Shown here: positions 18,587 to 27,946 of the stretch, one piece after another | Numbering within the stretch: position 1 is the stretch's first letter | Layout: every line of letters begins with the position of its first letter | NCBI RefSeq assembly: GCF_025370875.1 | Contig: NZ_JAMXFD010000014.1 | Coordinates: 91,863 to 155,862, forward strand | Origin: Laspinema palackyanum D2c | GTDB lineage: Bacteria; Cyanobacteriota; Cyanobacteriia; Cyanobacteriales; Laspinemataceae | Direction of reading: 5' to 3' | Length of the DNA stretch: 64,000 nucleotides | The notes under the pieces: generated by a model | The model's input: the letters and a program-made list of their open reading frames with translations, nothing else | Databases searched by the model: none | Told to the model about the DNA's origin: nothing | Position numbers and translations under genes: made by a program

Positions 18587-18919
18587 GGGGTTCCAATGCT
18601 CAGTGCTAGATTTAACAAGGGTTTCCGGGTTGTGAGCCAAAAAGGACCATCACCGAATGCGATCGCCCCAGTGGGGAGTCTCCTCTACATCGGCCAAAGC
18701 ACGTCAAAAGCACGATCAATAAATTGGGTACAGTGACTCCCACTTAGAGGGAATGGAAATTTGGGGTGATGCTTCATCCTTAACGTTGCAAGTTCGGCCC
18801 TAAATTCTGCTGGAAAGCTGTAGAACCCGTCGGAGTAATAAACCCGAGTCATTTTGAGGATTCTGGGTTGAGAGTTCCCGGCGGTCCAAACTTTTGGAAA
18901 AACTGAATCTGGATTATTC

Positions 18920-18991
18920 AAAAACCTAGGCGATCGCCTCTTGAAAAACCCCTACATTCCCAGGGTTATTGAGGCGATCGCCTAGGTTTTT
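18920..18991 (-). terminator. 21-bp HIP1-containing inverted repeat, probable nadK terminator
   Basis: The arms 18920-18940 and 18971-18991 are perfect 21-bp reverse complements (AAAAACCTAGGCGATCGCCTC and its complement), each containing a HIP1 palindrome, with a 30-nt loop. On the minus strand the hairpin ends in a T run just downstream of nadK. Confidence 0.75.
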
Positions 18992-19006
18992 GCATCCTTT
19001 AATCCT

Positions 19007-19927
19007 TTAATGGCGGTGATTATTATTATATTTAATTCTCGCCCCTGCCCATTGTAACTTTTCCCGTAAGGTCTGATAATAGGAATAATTTTCCTGTAAA
19101 ATAATAAACTTTGCCCGACAATCTGCCATTCGGACATCCACCCGATGTCCCGGCCAAATTGAAGTAGCCATTACCCCATCCATCCACAATTTTGTACTCA
19201 AATCCGGGTCTGCTAAAGGCCAAATACTGACCACGGCTCCTGGGGGCAACACAATCGGACGACTGGACAAACTCAGGGGACAAATGGGAGTCACGGCGAT
19301 CGCCTCCATCCCATCATGCATAATCGGGCCATTTGCCGAAACCGTATAACAGGTTGAACCCGTAGGGGTTGCCACAATCAGACCATCTCCCTGATACTGA
19401 TCCACCACCTCCCCATCAATTTCCATTTCCAGAATCGAGGTGATCATCCGGTCTGCTGCTGCCGGTTTAACACACATTTCATTTAAGGCCAAAAAGCGAT
19501 CGCTCGCCGGTTTCATATTCGTATGATGACCCTCATAAACCCGTCCTTGGAGCATCATTCGGCGTTGAATCGCATAGCGGTCTTCTAACAAGCGATCCCA
19601 AACTCGTTCCGTATCTTTAAACTCCTCAAAGTGTTCCGTAATAAACCCCAGATGCCCGCCCACATTAACCGCCAACATCGGAATTCCCTCCGGAGCCAGT
19701 TGTCGAGCCGCTGCTAGGGCCGTCCCATCCCCCCCAAACACCACAGCCAAATCAATTGGACTGGTCGAGGAAGCCAAAAAAACGGGATAGGGATTATCCT
19801 TAGACCCACTGGGTCCTACTAAAACATGACACCCGCGATTTTCCAACTCCCGAGCGCATCGATCGGCCCACCGTCGAGATAGGTCATCTCCGGCTTTATG
19901 AGCAATAATTGCATTTTTTAGCTGCAC
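19007..19927 (-). CDS. nadK: NAD(+) kinase
   Basis: NadK phosphorylates NAD to NADP, the electron acceptor of photosynthesis. The 306-residue product shows the family signature VFGGDGTALAAAR (catalytic GGDG, residues 65-68), NVGGHLGFI and the substrate-binding TPTGSTCYTVSANGPIM. The start is GTG (19925-19927); no ATG is available nearby and the N-terminus MQLKNAIIAHKAGD is normal for cyanobacterial homologues. It lies 325 bp downstream of ndhE on the same strand, so co-transcription with the NDH-1 genes is possible but not certain. Confidence 0.95.
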   Translation of the reverse strand: MQLKNAIIAHKAGDDLSRRWADRCARELENRGCHVLVGPSGSKDNPYPVFLASSTSPIDLAVVFGGDGTALAAARQLAPEGIPMLAVNVGGHLGFITEHFEEFKDTERVWDRLLEDRYAIQRRMMLQGRVYEGHHTNMKPASDRFLALNEMCVKPAAADRMITSILEMEIDGEVVDQYQGDGLIVATPTGSTCYTVSANGPIMHDGMEAIAVTPICPLSLSSRPIVLPPGAVVSIWPLADPDLSTKLWMDGVMATSIWPGHRVDVRMADCRAKFIILQENYSYYQTLREKLQWAGARIKYNNNHRH

Positions 19928-20252
19928 TTGAGACTAACCCCCTAACCGTTTTATTTTTTTCTGGGCATTCATTAGTTTATCCAGTCAGCCCATGAGCTAT
20001 TGTACGAATTCCTACGGTTTATCACCCTGGAGCGATCGATTTATCCTCCATTCAGGTGATCTCTTCCTGACTCTGGTTGTCGGAACCCCTCACCTCTAAA
20101 TCTCCTCAAAATATCCTCCTTGAGGATGCTGATTGCACCATTCCACCGAAACTGAATGGCAGTCCCAAACAGCCTCACCCAAAAATTAGAAACCGGGTCT
20201 CTTTTAAAAAACCCGGTTTAATAGAGTCATAGCCTCGCGAAGCAGACTCTTC
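19928..20252. other. intergenic region between ndhE and nadK with hairpin
   Basis: A 9-bp stem (AAACCGGGT 20190-20198, ACCCGGTTT 20211-20219) lies about 35 bp past the ndhE stop. On the minus strand it is followed by CTAATTTTTG, so it may act as a weak terminator of the ndhAIGE operon. Nothing else is seen. Confidence 0.45.
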
Positions 20253-20564
20253 TTACCATTTCAGGAGATTGAACTGTTCCATATCCACCGTATCCCGGTT
20301 CCGATAGATCGCCAGGACGATCGCCAAACCCACTGCCGCTTCCGCCGCCGCCACAGTAATCACAAACACCCCAAAAACCTGACCCTTAATTGTAGCGGAG
20401 TCCAGGAAATTAGAAAAGGCGATTAAATTCAAATTCACGGCATTTAACAAGAGCTCAATCGACATCAACACCCGGACAGCGTTGCGACTGGTAATCAAGC
20501 CATAAATGCCAATGCAGAACAAGGCGGCTGCCAAAACTAAAAAGTATTCGAGTTGCAGTTCCAT
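20253..20564 (-). CDS. ndhE: NAD(P)H-quinone oxidoreductase subunit 4L (NdhE)
   Basis: NdhE (NuoK-like) is a three-helix membrane subunit of the cyanobacterial NDH-1 complex, which carries out respiration and cyclic electron flow around photosystem I. The 103-residue product has three hydrophobic helices and the conserved [17 protein letters not shown] segment with the membrane Glu residues. It ends the cluster ndhA-I-G-E, 104 bp after ndhG. Confidence 0.96.
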   Translation of the reverse strand: MELQLEYFLVLAAALFCIGIYGLITSRNAVRVLMSIELLLNAVNLNLIAFSNFLDSATIKGQVFGVFVITVAAAEAAVGLAIVLAIYRNRDTVDMEQFNLLKW

Positions 20565-20668
20565 TAATCCTCATCAGTATCTTACTAGCGTTTGAATGAT
20601 TAAGGGGCGATGAAATTCACCCCTTAAAACGGTAAAAGTTCAAAACCTTGGATGTCCTTTTACCCCGT

Positions 20669-21295
20669 TCATTCTTGGGTTTCCACCCGATTTCCCCGGA
20701 GAGCCGGGACAGGTGTGCGGGGACGTTCCGGCAGTTTCAAATCCAGTTCCGCTGAATCGATTTGAGCTTTTCGCTCTGGCGGAATCAACTCCCGACGGGC
20801 CAAAATAATTGCGCCGACCATTGCCATCAACAACAGTACAGAAGCTAATTCAAACGGCAGTAAAAAATCGCTGAATAAATGTTCTCCAATCTGCACAACG
20901 GTATTTTCTGCCGTTGCCGCAGTCGGTGTCACGGCCCAAGGAGTTGAGAGGACCATCGTGCTTAACAACGCGAATAATCCCAAAGCGACGAGGGCTGTTG
21001 CTCCCCGCCGGATCCAGTAATTGGGAAGGTTTGTAAAATCCTCCTGTTTGTTGACCAGCATGATGGCAAACAAAATCAGCACATTAACGGCACCGACATA
21101 AATCAAAATCTGGGCCGCTGCTACAAAATCAGCATTGAGCAACAGATACAAACCGGCCATGCTGATAAACACACCGCCTAATAGAAAGGCCGAATAAACG
21201 ACCTGAGACAGGAGGACGACACCCAAGGCTGCTCCTATCATCATCACGGCCAGCAGGCCAAACGAAACTATCTGAACGCCTTCCGCTAAATTCAC
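20669..21295 (-). CDS. ndhG: NAD(P)H-quinone oxidoreductase subunit 6 (NdhG)
   Basis: NdhG (NuoJ-like) is a membrane-arm subunit of NDH-1. The 208-residue product has five hydrophobic helices and the family segment ADFVAAAQILIYVGAVNVLILFA (written in full it spans about residues 54-76). The start is GTG at 21295. It lies between ndhI and ndhE, with 123- and 104-bp spacers; a heptamer repeat occupies the ndhI-ndhG spacer. Confidence 0.95.
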   Translation of the reverse strand: MNLAEGVQIVSFGLLAVMMIGAALGVVLLSQVVYSAFLLGGVFISMAGLYLLLNADFVAAAQILIYVGAVNVLILFAIMLVNKQEDFTNLPNYWIRRGATALVALGLFALLSTMVLSTPWAVTPTAATAENTVVQIGEHLFSDFLLPFELASVLLLMAMVGAIILARRELIPPERKAQIDSAELDLKLPERPRTPVPALRGNRVETQE

Positions 21296-21296
21296 T

Positions 21297-21360
21297 GTAT
21301 TTGTCCTTTGTTCTTTGTCCTTTGTGCTTTGTCGGGGGTCATTTGTCTGGGGTCATTGGT
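21297..21360. repeat. heptamer (STRR-like) tandem repeat in the ndhI-ndhG spacer
   Basis: The spacer is mostly degenerate copies of TTTGTCC/TTTGTTC/TTTGTGC, a 7-bp period, continuing into GGGGTCATTTGTC. Short tandemly repeated heptamers are known from filamentous cyanobacteria. A related array is at 41.76-41.82 kb. Confidence 0.75.
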
Positions 21361-21418
21361 TTGGACCATTCTTCATTTTAAGTGAAACTATCCCCTAGGA
21401 TTCTTTGACAAATTTCCC

Positions 21419-22030
21419 CTATTTTTCTGTTTTTTCTGTGGATTGTTCTTGTTCCATTTGTTCCCGAATTTCTTCGGGACGTAGACCCGCACGACGAGAG
21501 TTTGGGGGCAAATCATGGGGAGAGATCACGCCTTTGGGTAGATAGGCGAGTTCTCTGAGGGGGGTCACCATTGGATCGTCAGTGACCTTGTACGGTAAGC
21601 GTCCCATTGCCACGTTATCAAAATTCAATTCGTGGCGATCGTAAGTGGAAAGTTCGTATTCTTCCGTCGCGGAGAGACAATTGGTCGGACAGTATTCTAC
21701 ACAGTTGGCGCAGAAAATACAAACGCCGAAGTCAATACTGTAGTGTTTGAGCTGTTTCTTTTTGGTTTCTTTGTTGAATTCCCAATCCACCACGGGCAGG
21801 TTAATCGGACAAACACGGACGCACACTTCGCAGGAAATGCACTTATCAAATTCAAAGTGAATCCGACCCCGATAGCGTTCGGAAGGAATTAGTTTTTCGT
21901 AGGGATATTGCACGGTCACCGGACGGCGGCGCATATGGTCAAAGGTCACGGAGAGTCCTTGACCGATATATTTGGCCGCTTGAACGGTTTCTTTGGCGTA
22001 GTTGCTAACTTGGTTAAGGAATTTGAGCAT
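21419..22030 (-). CDS. ndhI: NAD(P)H-quinone oxidoreductase subunit I (NdhI), ferredoxin-type
   Basis: NdhI is a peripheral-arm subunit of NDH-1 carrying two [4Fe-4S] clusters. The 203-residue product has both cluster motifs, [12 protein letters not shown] and [12 protein letters not shown], an amphipathic N-terminus and the usual charged C-terminal extension. It lies 110 bp downstream of ndhA. Confidence 0.97.
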   Translation of the reverse strand: MLKFLNQVSNYAKETVQAAKYIGQGLSVTFDHMRRRPVTVQYPYEKLIPSERYRGRIHFEFDKCISCEVCVRVCPINLPVVDWEFNKETKKKQLKHYSIDFGVCIFCANCVEYCPTNCLSATEEYELSTYDRHELNFDNVAMGRLPYKVTDDPMVTPLRELAYLPKGVISPHDLPPNSRRAGLRPEEIREQMEQEQSTEKTEK

Positions 22031-22140
22031 AGTGTTCTCGGCGATGACTGCTAGGTGATAGGGAGTGGTGACCTGAAGTCAAGATGAAGTTAAGCGATCG
22101 CTCAATCACTGGGCAGTTTTTGAACGAAAGAAAAGCCCGC

Positions 22141-23259
22141 TTACCCACCAAAGGCAACGGGAAAGGCCAACTTTAAGGCGGCAGTTAAGAGCAGATTGAC
22201 CAGAGAAACGGGCAGGAGGAATTTCCACCCTAAATCGAGGAGTTGGTCAATGCGAACGCGGGGTAAGGTCCAGCGCATCAGAATGGCGAGGAAAACAAAG
22301 AAGTAAGCCTTGAGCAGGGTCATGGTGATGCCGAGGGTTCCGGTAATCACTTGCAGCCAAGGGGTGGTTTCGCTGACACCCAGCCACTGTCCTAGGAGTT
22401 CTACGGGGATCGGAGATTCCCAGCCACCCAGATAGAGCACGGCGATTAGGAGTGCCGAGAGGACGAGGTTGACGTAGGAACCCAAGTAGAACAGGGCGAA
22501 TTTCATGCCAGAATATTCGGTTTGATATCCGGCGACGATTTCTTCTTCTGCTTCAGGGAGGTCAAAGGGTAAGCGTTCGCATTCCGCGAGGGCCGCAATC
22601 CAGAAGATGATAAAGCCTAGGGGTTGCCGCCAGATGTTCCAACCGAAAATGCCATAGCTGGATTGCTGTTCCACAATGTCGAGGGTGCTCAGGCTGTTGG
22701 ACATCATCACGACTGCCAGCACACTGAGGGCCAGGGGAATTTCATAACTGATGGACTGGGCGGCAGCGCGCAAGCCACCGATCAGAGAGTATTTGTTATT
22801 GGAGGCATAACCTGCCATCAGTAAGCCGATCGGCTGAATGCTAGAAAGGGAAATCCATAAAAAGATGGCCACCCCGACATCGCTAATGATGAGATTTTGT
22901 CCAAAGGGGACGATCAGGAAGGAGGCGAACACGGGGACTACCACCAGGACGGGCCCGAGGGTAAAGAGGATGGGGTCAGCTTTCGCTGGGAGGATATCCT
23001 CTTTGAACAAGAGTTTGAGACCATCGGCGGCAGGGGCTAAGATTCCCAAGGGGCCGATGTATTCTGGGCCGATGCGCTGTTGGACCGCAGCAGAAATTTT
23101 TCGCTCTAGCCAGACGGTTACAAGCACGCCAATTGTGGCAACAACTAGCATGAGCACCATAGGAATTGGCATCCAGATGGCTTTTGCTGCTCCCGCCGGA
23201 AGGCCCAAATCTGCGAGCGCTTTTATAAAACTTCCTTGTAGGTCTATACCTGGGTTCAT
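22141..23259 (-). CDS. ndhA: NAD(P)H-quinone oxidoreductase subunit 1 (NdhA)
   Basis: NdhA (NuoH-like) is the membrane subunit that joins the two arms of NDH-1 and forms the quinone site. The 372-residue product has eight or more helices and the conserved segments [39 protein letters not shown] and [17 protein letters not shown]. It is the first gene of the ndhA-I-G-E set. Confidence 0.97.
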   Translation of the reverse strand: MNPGIDLQGSFIKALADLGLPAGAAKAIWMPIPMVLMLVVATIGVLVTVWLERKISAAVQQRIGPEYIGPLGILAPAADGLKLLFKEDILPAKADPILFTLGPVLVVVPVFASFLIVPFGQNLIISDVGVAIFLWISLSSIQPIGLLMAGYASNNKYSLIGGLRAAAQSISYEIPLALSVLAVVMMSNSLSTLDIVEQQSSYGIFGWNIWRQPLGFIIFWIAALAECERLPFDLPEAEEEIVAGYQTEYSGMKFALFYLGSYVNLVLSALLIAVLYLGGWESPIPVELLGQWLGVSETTPWLQVITGTLGITMTLLKAYFFVFLAILMRWTLPRVRIDQLLDLGWKFLLPVSLVNLLLTAALKLAFPVAFGG

Positions 23260-23744
23260 GCTTCCTATTGAGAGTGTGAAGATTTCTTACGACTCGGTTA
23301 AATGCAATAACAGTATAACGCTCGATGGACGCCAGAACTCTGGGAGAGGCTTGAGTTTCAGTGTTTAGGGAGCATCTCCATTTTTTGAAGAGACCTAACT
23401 CCCCAGCCCCCTTACCACCTCTGATCAGGCCCTCTCCTACAAGGAGAGGGAGGTATAAGGAATGAATGTCTTTTCACGGAAGGGGGAGAAAGAGGTCAAT
23501 TCCCCCCCTCCAGCAATAAAAAAATTGGATTATTCTCCCTTTTGTAAAAGAATAGGGCCTGATCAGAGGTAGAGAAGCGGAGAGTTAGGCAACAAAAAGC
23601 CCTCAGATTATGACAATCCAAGGGCAATGGTGGCGATCGCGCCTAGATGGATGATTCTCCTTAAAAGAAAAATCGGGACTCAGACCCAACCCGTGAGTAG
23701 AGGTCCCTCCAGTCCAGACTCGACCTAATTCCGTGGCGATCGCT
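23260..23744. other. 485-bp gltA-ndhA spacer
   Basis: The spacer contains the dispersed element and, between 23590 and 23744, unassigned sequence with HIP1 sites next to the gltA stop. No gene is seen. Confidence 0.5.
23368..23570 (+). repeat. dispersed element copy 1, with a nested 17-bp inverted repeat
   Basis: From AGGGAGCATCTC (23368 on) through GAGACCTAAC, CGGAAGGGGGAGAAAGA and AATAAAAAAATT, the sequence matches in order the reverse complement of 48845-48998. Relative to that copy this one carries an extra segment after CCCCAGCCCC. A perfect 17-bp inverted repeat (ACCTCTGATCAGGCCCT 23417-23433 and its complement 23554-23570) bounds 154 bp, which looks like the ends of a MITE-like insertion. 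Confidence 0.75.
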
Positions 23745-24902
23745 TTAACGTTCGGCGATCGGAATATAAGGCGCGTTATGAGTTCCGGTATAAATTTGGG
23801 TCGGACGGTAAATCCGGTTTTCACCCAGTTGCTCTTTCCAATGAGCCAACCATCCTGCCACCCGGGAAATCGCGAAGATTGGCGTAAACAAATCCGTAGG
23901 AATCCCCAACTTCCGATAAACCAGACCCGAGTAAAAGTCCACATTGGCATAAATGCCTTTGTAAGCGAGTTTTTCCTCCACCACTCGCTCCAGCTCTACA
24001 GCAATGTCATAATAATTATCCCGGCCAAACTTCTCAAACAATTGTTCAGCGAGACTTTGGAGGATAATCGCTCGAGGATCCTTAACTTTGTAGACCCGGT
24101 GACCGAACCCCATAATCTTAGATTTAGTCTTCAGACAGTTTTCAATGTAGGGTCGGACATTTTCAACCGAGCCAATGGCCTCTAACATATCAATCACTTC
24201 TTCATTGGCCCCCCCATGTAAAGGACCAGCCAGAGTTCCCACCGCTGAAGCTACCACCGCATAAGGGTCCGTCAAGGTGGAAGCCGTCACCCTTGCTGAA
24301 AATGTCGAAGCATTGATGGTATGTTCTGCATGAAGAGTCAGGCAGATGTCGAACACACTAGCCTCTAGGGGATCTGGCTCTTGTTCGGTCAGCATATACA
24401 GAAAGTTGGCCGAATAGTCCAGATCGTCCCGAGGTTGAATCGGGTCATTCCCTTTCCGCATCATTTGGAATGCCGCCACCATTGTAGGAATTTTTGCCAA
24501 CAACCGGACCGCAGCAGCGCGAATATAGGCTGGATCGTCTAAAGCCCGACGGGAATAGAATAAGCCGAGGGCAGCAGCTGAGGCTTGCAGGGCGTCCATC
24601 GGGTGACCGCTTTCGGGAAAACATTTCATCATGTCCCGAATGCGATATTTAATGCGGCGGTGGTAGCGAATTTCGTTCTCAAATGCGTCGAGTTCGTCCT
24701 GGGTCGGGAGTTCACCCCAGATCAATAAATAGGAGGTTTCCAGAAAGGTGCTTTTGAGGGCCAGCTCTTCGATGGGAATATTGCGATATTCCAAAATTCC
24801 TTTCTTCCCATCCACAAAACTGATACTGGATAGGGTGACCGGAACGCCTTCTAACCCGGGCTTAAATTCAAAACCGGTCTTTAGTTCGTCCGCGACAGTC
24901 AT
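23745..24902 (-). CDS. gltA: citrate synthase
   Basis: Citrate synthase condenses oxaloacetate and acetyl-CoA and feeds 2-oxoglutarate synthesis for nitrogen assimilation. The 385-residue product is of the short bacterial type and has the catalytic motifs LHAEHTINAST, GPLHGGANEE and MGFGHRVYK, plus the catalytic Asp in NVDFYSG. The ATG at 24902 gives the expected N-terminus. It lies upstream of the ndhA operon on the same strand, separated by a 485-bp repeat-containing spacer, so it probably has its own transcript. Confidence 0.96.
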   Translation of the reverse strand: MTVADELKTGFEFKPGLEGVPVTLSSISFVDGKKGILEYRNIPIEELALKSTFLETSYLLIWGELPTQDELDAFENEIRYHRRIKYRIRDMMKCFPESGHPMDALQASAAALGLFYSRRALDDPAYIRAAAVRLLAKIPTMVAAFQMMRKGNDPIQPRDDLDYSANFLYMLTEQEPDPLEASVFDICLTLHAEHTINASTFSARVTASTLTDPYAVVASAVGTLAGPLHGGANEEVIDMLEAIGSVENVRPYIENCLKTKSKIMGFGHRVYKVKDPRAIILQSLAEQLFEKFGRDNYYDIAVELERVVEEKLAYKGIYANVDFYSGLVYRKLGIPTDLFTPIFAISRVAGWLAHWKEQLGENRIYRPTQIYTGTHNAPYIPIAER

Positions 24903-25151
24903 AGGTTTAGCCTTCGCTGTAATTAAATATCTTCAAGCTAACTTATCAGATCTCCTTGGACTGTTCCTGCTTTTACAAAAATCCTTTATAGAGCAGCCCC
25001 TGAACATCCACCGCAGGTAAGGGGATAAAAGGTTTGGATTTCAATGCTTTCAGAGCTTGGGGTGCAGAAATCACGCCGGAGGACGGACGACTGGTTAGTG
25101 ATGAATTGATGATTTAGGTAACCCATCATCCATAACCAATCAGCAATTAAT

Positions 25152-25664
25152 TTATAGCAATAATTTGGGGGAGGTCAGCCAAAATAGAGAGCTATTGCCC
25201 ACCGGATCCCCAGTTTCAGGGATGACCAACCCAATCACCCCAGCTTTTTTGAGGAGCAGTCCTTCTTTGGCTTCTCCCCACACCAAAATTTCTGCCCAGT
25301 TGCCCTGATCCGGCTGATGTCCGACGAGGGCCAAACAATGGCCGCCATTTTGACGCCATTGTTGATACCAGTTCAGCCAGTTATTGATATCGCCATTCGG
25401 GACCAGGGAAGTGGATTCTTTAATCTGATGCCCCAAACCAGCGGTTTGGAGAATATCCGCCGTTTGCATTGCCCTCAGCAGAGGACTGGTCAAAATCAGC
25501 TCGAAATGAATATTCAAATGATGCAGACGGTTGGCGACTTTCCGGGTTTTTTGAATCCCCTCCTTGGTGAGCTGGCGCTTCTCGTCAGGGACATGATCTG
25601 CCCGGTTTTCGGCGATCCCATGCCGGATAAAATAAACTTTAGAGGGTGTTTTCATGAATCTCAT
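25152..25664 (-). CDS. sixA: phosphohistidine phosphatase SixA-type
   Basis: A 170-residue histidine-phosphatase superfamily protein. FIRHG (Arg14-His15-Gly16) holds the catalytic His, and LVGHQPD supplies the second His. SixA dephosphorylates HPt domains in E. coli; the cyanobacterial target is unknown, though the two hybrid kinases in this window lack an obvious HPt of their own. A second ATG at codon 4 is an equally good start. Confidence 0.88.
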   Translation of the reverse strand: MRFMKTPSKVYFIRHGIAENRADHVPDEKRQLTKEGIQKTRKVANRLHHLNIHFELILTSPLLRAMQTADILQTAGLGHQIKESTSLVPNGDINNWLNWYQQWRQNGGHCLALVGHQPDQGNWAEILVWGEAKEGLLLKKAGVIGLVIPETGDPVGNSSLFWLTSPKLLL

Positions 25665-25845
25665 TTTCCTGGTGAGGCTGGATTCCGGAGGGCGAAACCG
25701 TGAGCTAGACCGGAGAAATATTGCCCCGGTTGGAAACTGACCCAGGGGCCCAGAATGCCCCCGAGGGATATTTTCCTAAAGCGCCCCACTTGGGTTTAAG
25801 CTCTTGTGGAGTCGGGTTCTAGGGGTTGTCGTCAATGCCTAAAAA

Positions 25846-26157
25846 CTAAAGTTCGCGCTGAAACTCTTCTAAAATGCTGAGGAGATCCATTTGTTCTCCG
25901 GTGGGAATCAGATCAACCAGGGGAATTTGTCGCCTTCCTCCCCCGAGATTGACATTGATTCCGGCGAGGACTTGGACCACATCGGATTCATTGACGGGTG
26001 CATTGTTGCTGACTAAGGGATAGAGTTGTTCAGCCACGAGGGTGTGGAGATGAGCGTCATCTAAGCGCAGCCGCCATTTGGCGACATCGATATAAACGCG
26101 ATCGGCAATCTGAGCAGCCAGGGCTTCTATTTTTTCAGTGTTACTGGAATTAGCCAT
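25846..26157 (-). CDS. DUF3181 family protein
   Basis: A 103-residue soluble protein of a family found widely in cyanobacteria and of unknown function (segments KIEALAAQIADRVYIDVAKW and QMDLLSILEEFQREL). The frame is open to 26202, but the ATG at 26157 (MANSSNTEK) is the usual start. It overlaps the upstream two-TM gene by 8 bp (ATGGCTAA), indicating translational coupling. Confidence 0.85.
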   Translation of the reverse strand: MANSSNTEKIEALAAQIADRVYIDVAKWRLRLDDAHLHTLVAEQLYPLVSNNAPVNESDVVQVLAGINVNLGGGRRQIPLVDLIPTGEQMDLLSILEEFQREL

Positions 26158-26401
26158 TAGATTCTTCGGAATAGTTTGCAATTGCGAAAATATAAACCCC
26201 ATGAGCGATTAGCAGCAGTAGCCAAGCGCTGGTGAGCCAAGGGGTCCAGGGCCAGGGGGAAGATTGCCATGCCCGGAAAAACCAGAGCCCGGAATTGCTG
26301 GCCGCAAATAGGGCGACATGGACGGCGAAATTCATGCGATCGTCGAGTTTCCGGTAATCCGGTTCGCTGCGATCGGGTTGACGAGGCCAACGAGGTGGCA
26401 T
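26150..26401 (-). CDS. small two-TM membrane protein (83 aa)
   Basis: An 83-residue protein with a basic N-terminus (MPPRWPRQPDRSEPDYRKLD) and two hydrophobic helices (about 25-43 and 52-75). It resembles the small two-TM domain proteins common in cyanobacteria; the function is unknown. The 8-bp overlap with the DUF3181 gene suggests the two products are made together and perhaps interact. Confidence 0.75.
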   Translation of the reverse strand: MPPRWPRQPDRSEPDYRKLDDRMNFAVHVALFAASNSGLWFFRAWQSSPWPWTPWLTSAWLLLLIAHGVYIFAIANYSEESNG

Positions 26402-26713
26402 AGATTACCTTTTTTTTGAAATGAAGTTGCTCGGGTTTTGGTCCGGGCTTGTACTTTTAAAATTGTAAGTCTTCGCTACCTCGGATGAATGAGCGATCGC
26501 CCTTCATTGCCGTTGCCGGTCCTCGGTTTTTAGCCAAGATTTATTAACAAGCTTCCAAACTAGGGGGCTGTTCCATGCAGTTCCCGGAGGGATTACCGGA
26601 CGAATTGCCCGATTCCCAGGGAGGAAGAAGATTTTTTCCCCAGTCTTAGTTCAAAAAACACAGGATAAAATGCAAGTAGCAACCTTCACCACCCCAACCA
26701 CCCCAGCAGCTTT
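26402..26713. other. 312-bp divergent intergenic region
   Basis: This must contain promoters for the minus-strand two-TM gene and the plus-strand membrane-protein gene. I see no RNA, repeat or further gene. Confidence 0.4.
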
Positions 26714-27244
26714 GTGATTCCTTCGCGCTTATTCCGGCAACATTCTCGCAATCGCCAGACCGCTCTGGCAATCATTCCCTTAGCTAATGAAGCAGCGACT
26801 TTTGACGCCTATCGACTCTTACAGTATCACGGGATTTCCCCGGAACATCTGGCGATTGTCGGTGAAGGGTACAGTTCTCCGTCTCGTGTAGGTTTATTAG
26901 AACCCATGCAAATTGCGGTGGACCAAGCTCGCCGGTTTTTGATGGTGTTTGCCACAATGGGGTTCCTGGTGGGGTCGGCATTGGTTTTGGCCTTACACCT
27001 GGGACTGATTAACCCCCTGGGTTTTAACCCGCTGTTGCTCATTCCGGGGGTTGTGGCGATCGCCGCTGTTTTGGGCGGAATGGTGGGCGGGTTAATCGGC
27101 TTTTTGGGCGAGGGTTCCACGGTGGGCGTTTATCATCATCATCTCCGCCAGGGCGGGTATTTGTTGATGATTGAAGGCTCCCAACAACTCGTGACCCTCG
27201 GTGAGCAGGTTCTCAAACCTTATGCCACTCCCAAAGCGTTTTAA
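26714..27244 (+). CDS. membrane protein with stress-protein (YflT/GS17M)-like N-terminal domain
   Basis: A 176-residue protein starting at GTG (26714). The first 60 or so residues ([20 protein letters not shown] and LAIVGEGY) resemble the general-stress 17M-like fold. Two Gly-rich hydrophobic helices follow (about 73-95 and 103-130), with a short soluble C-terminus. The role is unknown; related proteins are stress-induced in other bacteria. Its stop overlaps the convergent moaC stop by a few bases (27241-27244). Confidence 0.65.
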   Translation: MIPSRLFRQHSRNRQTALAIIPLANEAATFDAYRLLQYHGISPEHLAIVGEGYSSPSRVGLLEPMQIAVDQARRFLMVFATMGFLVGSALVLALHLGLINPLGFNPLLLIPGVVAIAAVLGGMVGGLIGFLGEGSTVGVYHHHLRQGGYLLMIEGSQQLVTLGEQVLKPYATPKAF

Positions 27245-27759
27245 TTCGCTTGATAGTCTCCCGATTTTCCCCCAGTCTTGCTCTCTAGGCGAATGCTCTC
27301 AATGGCGATCGCCTTCGATAACGCTTTGGCCATGTCATAAAGGGTCAGTGCCGCCACGGAAACTGCCGTTAACGCTTCCATTTCTACCCCAGTTTCTGCT
27401 TTGGTTTTGACTTCGGCGAGAATCCGATATCCGGGAAGCTCCTCGTCGGGCAAAATCTCTACATCAATTTTGTGCAAGGGTAAGGGATGACACAACGGAA
27501 TCAACCCCGAGGTTTGTTTGGCTCCTAAAATTCCCGCCAGTCTTGCCGTCCCTAAAACATCTCCTTTCGGTGCATTCCCGGCTTGAATCTGGTCAAACGT
27601 CGCCCGATCCATCCGGACCTGTCCCGAGGCGATCGCCTGCCGATGGGTGACTGCTTTTTCCGACACATCCACCATCCGCGCTTGTCCTTCAGCGTCTAAA
27701 TGACTTAGCTGATAAGGGTTTGGGGAATTTTCAGAATTTTTTTGAAAAGGGGGTTTCAT
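27241..27759 (-). CDS. moaC: cyclic pyranopterin monophosphate synthase MoaC
   Basis: MoaC converts the MoaA product to cyclic pyranopterin monophosphate, the first stable intermediate of molybdenum cofactor synthesis, needed for nitrate reductase. The 172-residue product has the family signatures [23 protein letters not shown] and the catalytic LYDMAKAL (Asp and Lys). Other moa genes are not in the window. It converges with and slightly overlaps the plus-strand membrane-protein gene. Confidence 0.96.
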   Translation of the reverse strand: MKPPFQKNSENSPNPYQLSHLDAEGQARMVDVSEKAVTHRQAIASGQVRMDRATFDQIQAGNAPKGDVLGTARLAGILGAKQTSGLIPLCHPLPLHKIDVEILPDEELPGYRILAEVKTKAETGVEMEALTAVSVAALTLYDMAKALSKAIAIESIRLESKTGGKSGDYQAN

Positions 27760-27795
27760 TTTCCAAAAGCCTGTGTTAGTATTATTAAGCGGTAA

Positions 27796-27869
27796 GGGCT
27801 TGTAGCTCAGTGGACTAGAGCACGTGGCTACGGACCACGGTGTCGGGGGTTCGAATCCCTCCTAGCCCG
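27796..27869 (+). tRNA. tRNA-Arg (anticodon ACG)
   Basis: A 74-nt cloverleaf starts GGGCTTG and ends CTAGCCCG. The anticodon arm CGTGG-CTACGGA-CCACG places ACG at the anticodon, and the T arm has GGTTCGAATCC. The acceptor stem has one T-T mismatch. CCA is not encoded. Confidence 0.96.
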
Positions 27870-27893
27870 TTTATTACAATCTAAACAGATTTT

Positions 27894-27937
27894 GGGTGTT
27901 GAGTTAGCTTAGGATAACTCAGCACCCAAAATTTTTT
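27894..27937 (+). terminator. terminator of tRNA-Arg
   Basis: A 13-bp stem with one G-U pair (GGGTGTTGAGTTA 27894-27906, TAACTCAGCACCC 27915-27927) is followed by AAAATTTTTT. Confidence 0.85.
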
Positions 27938-27946
27938 GTTCCTCGG

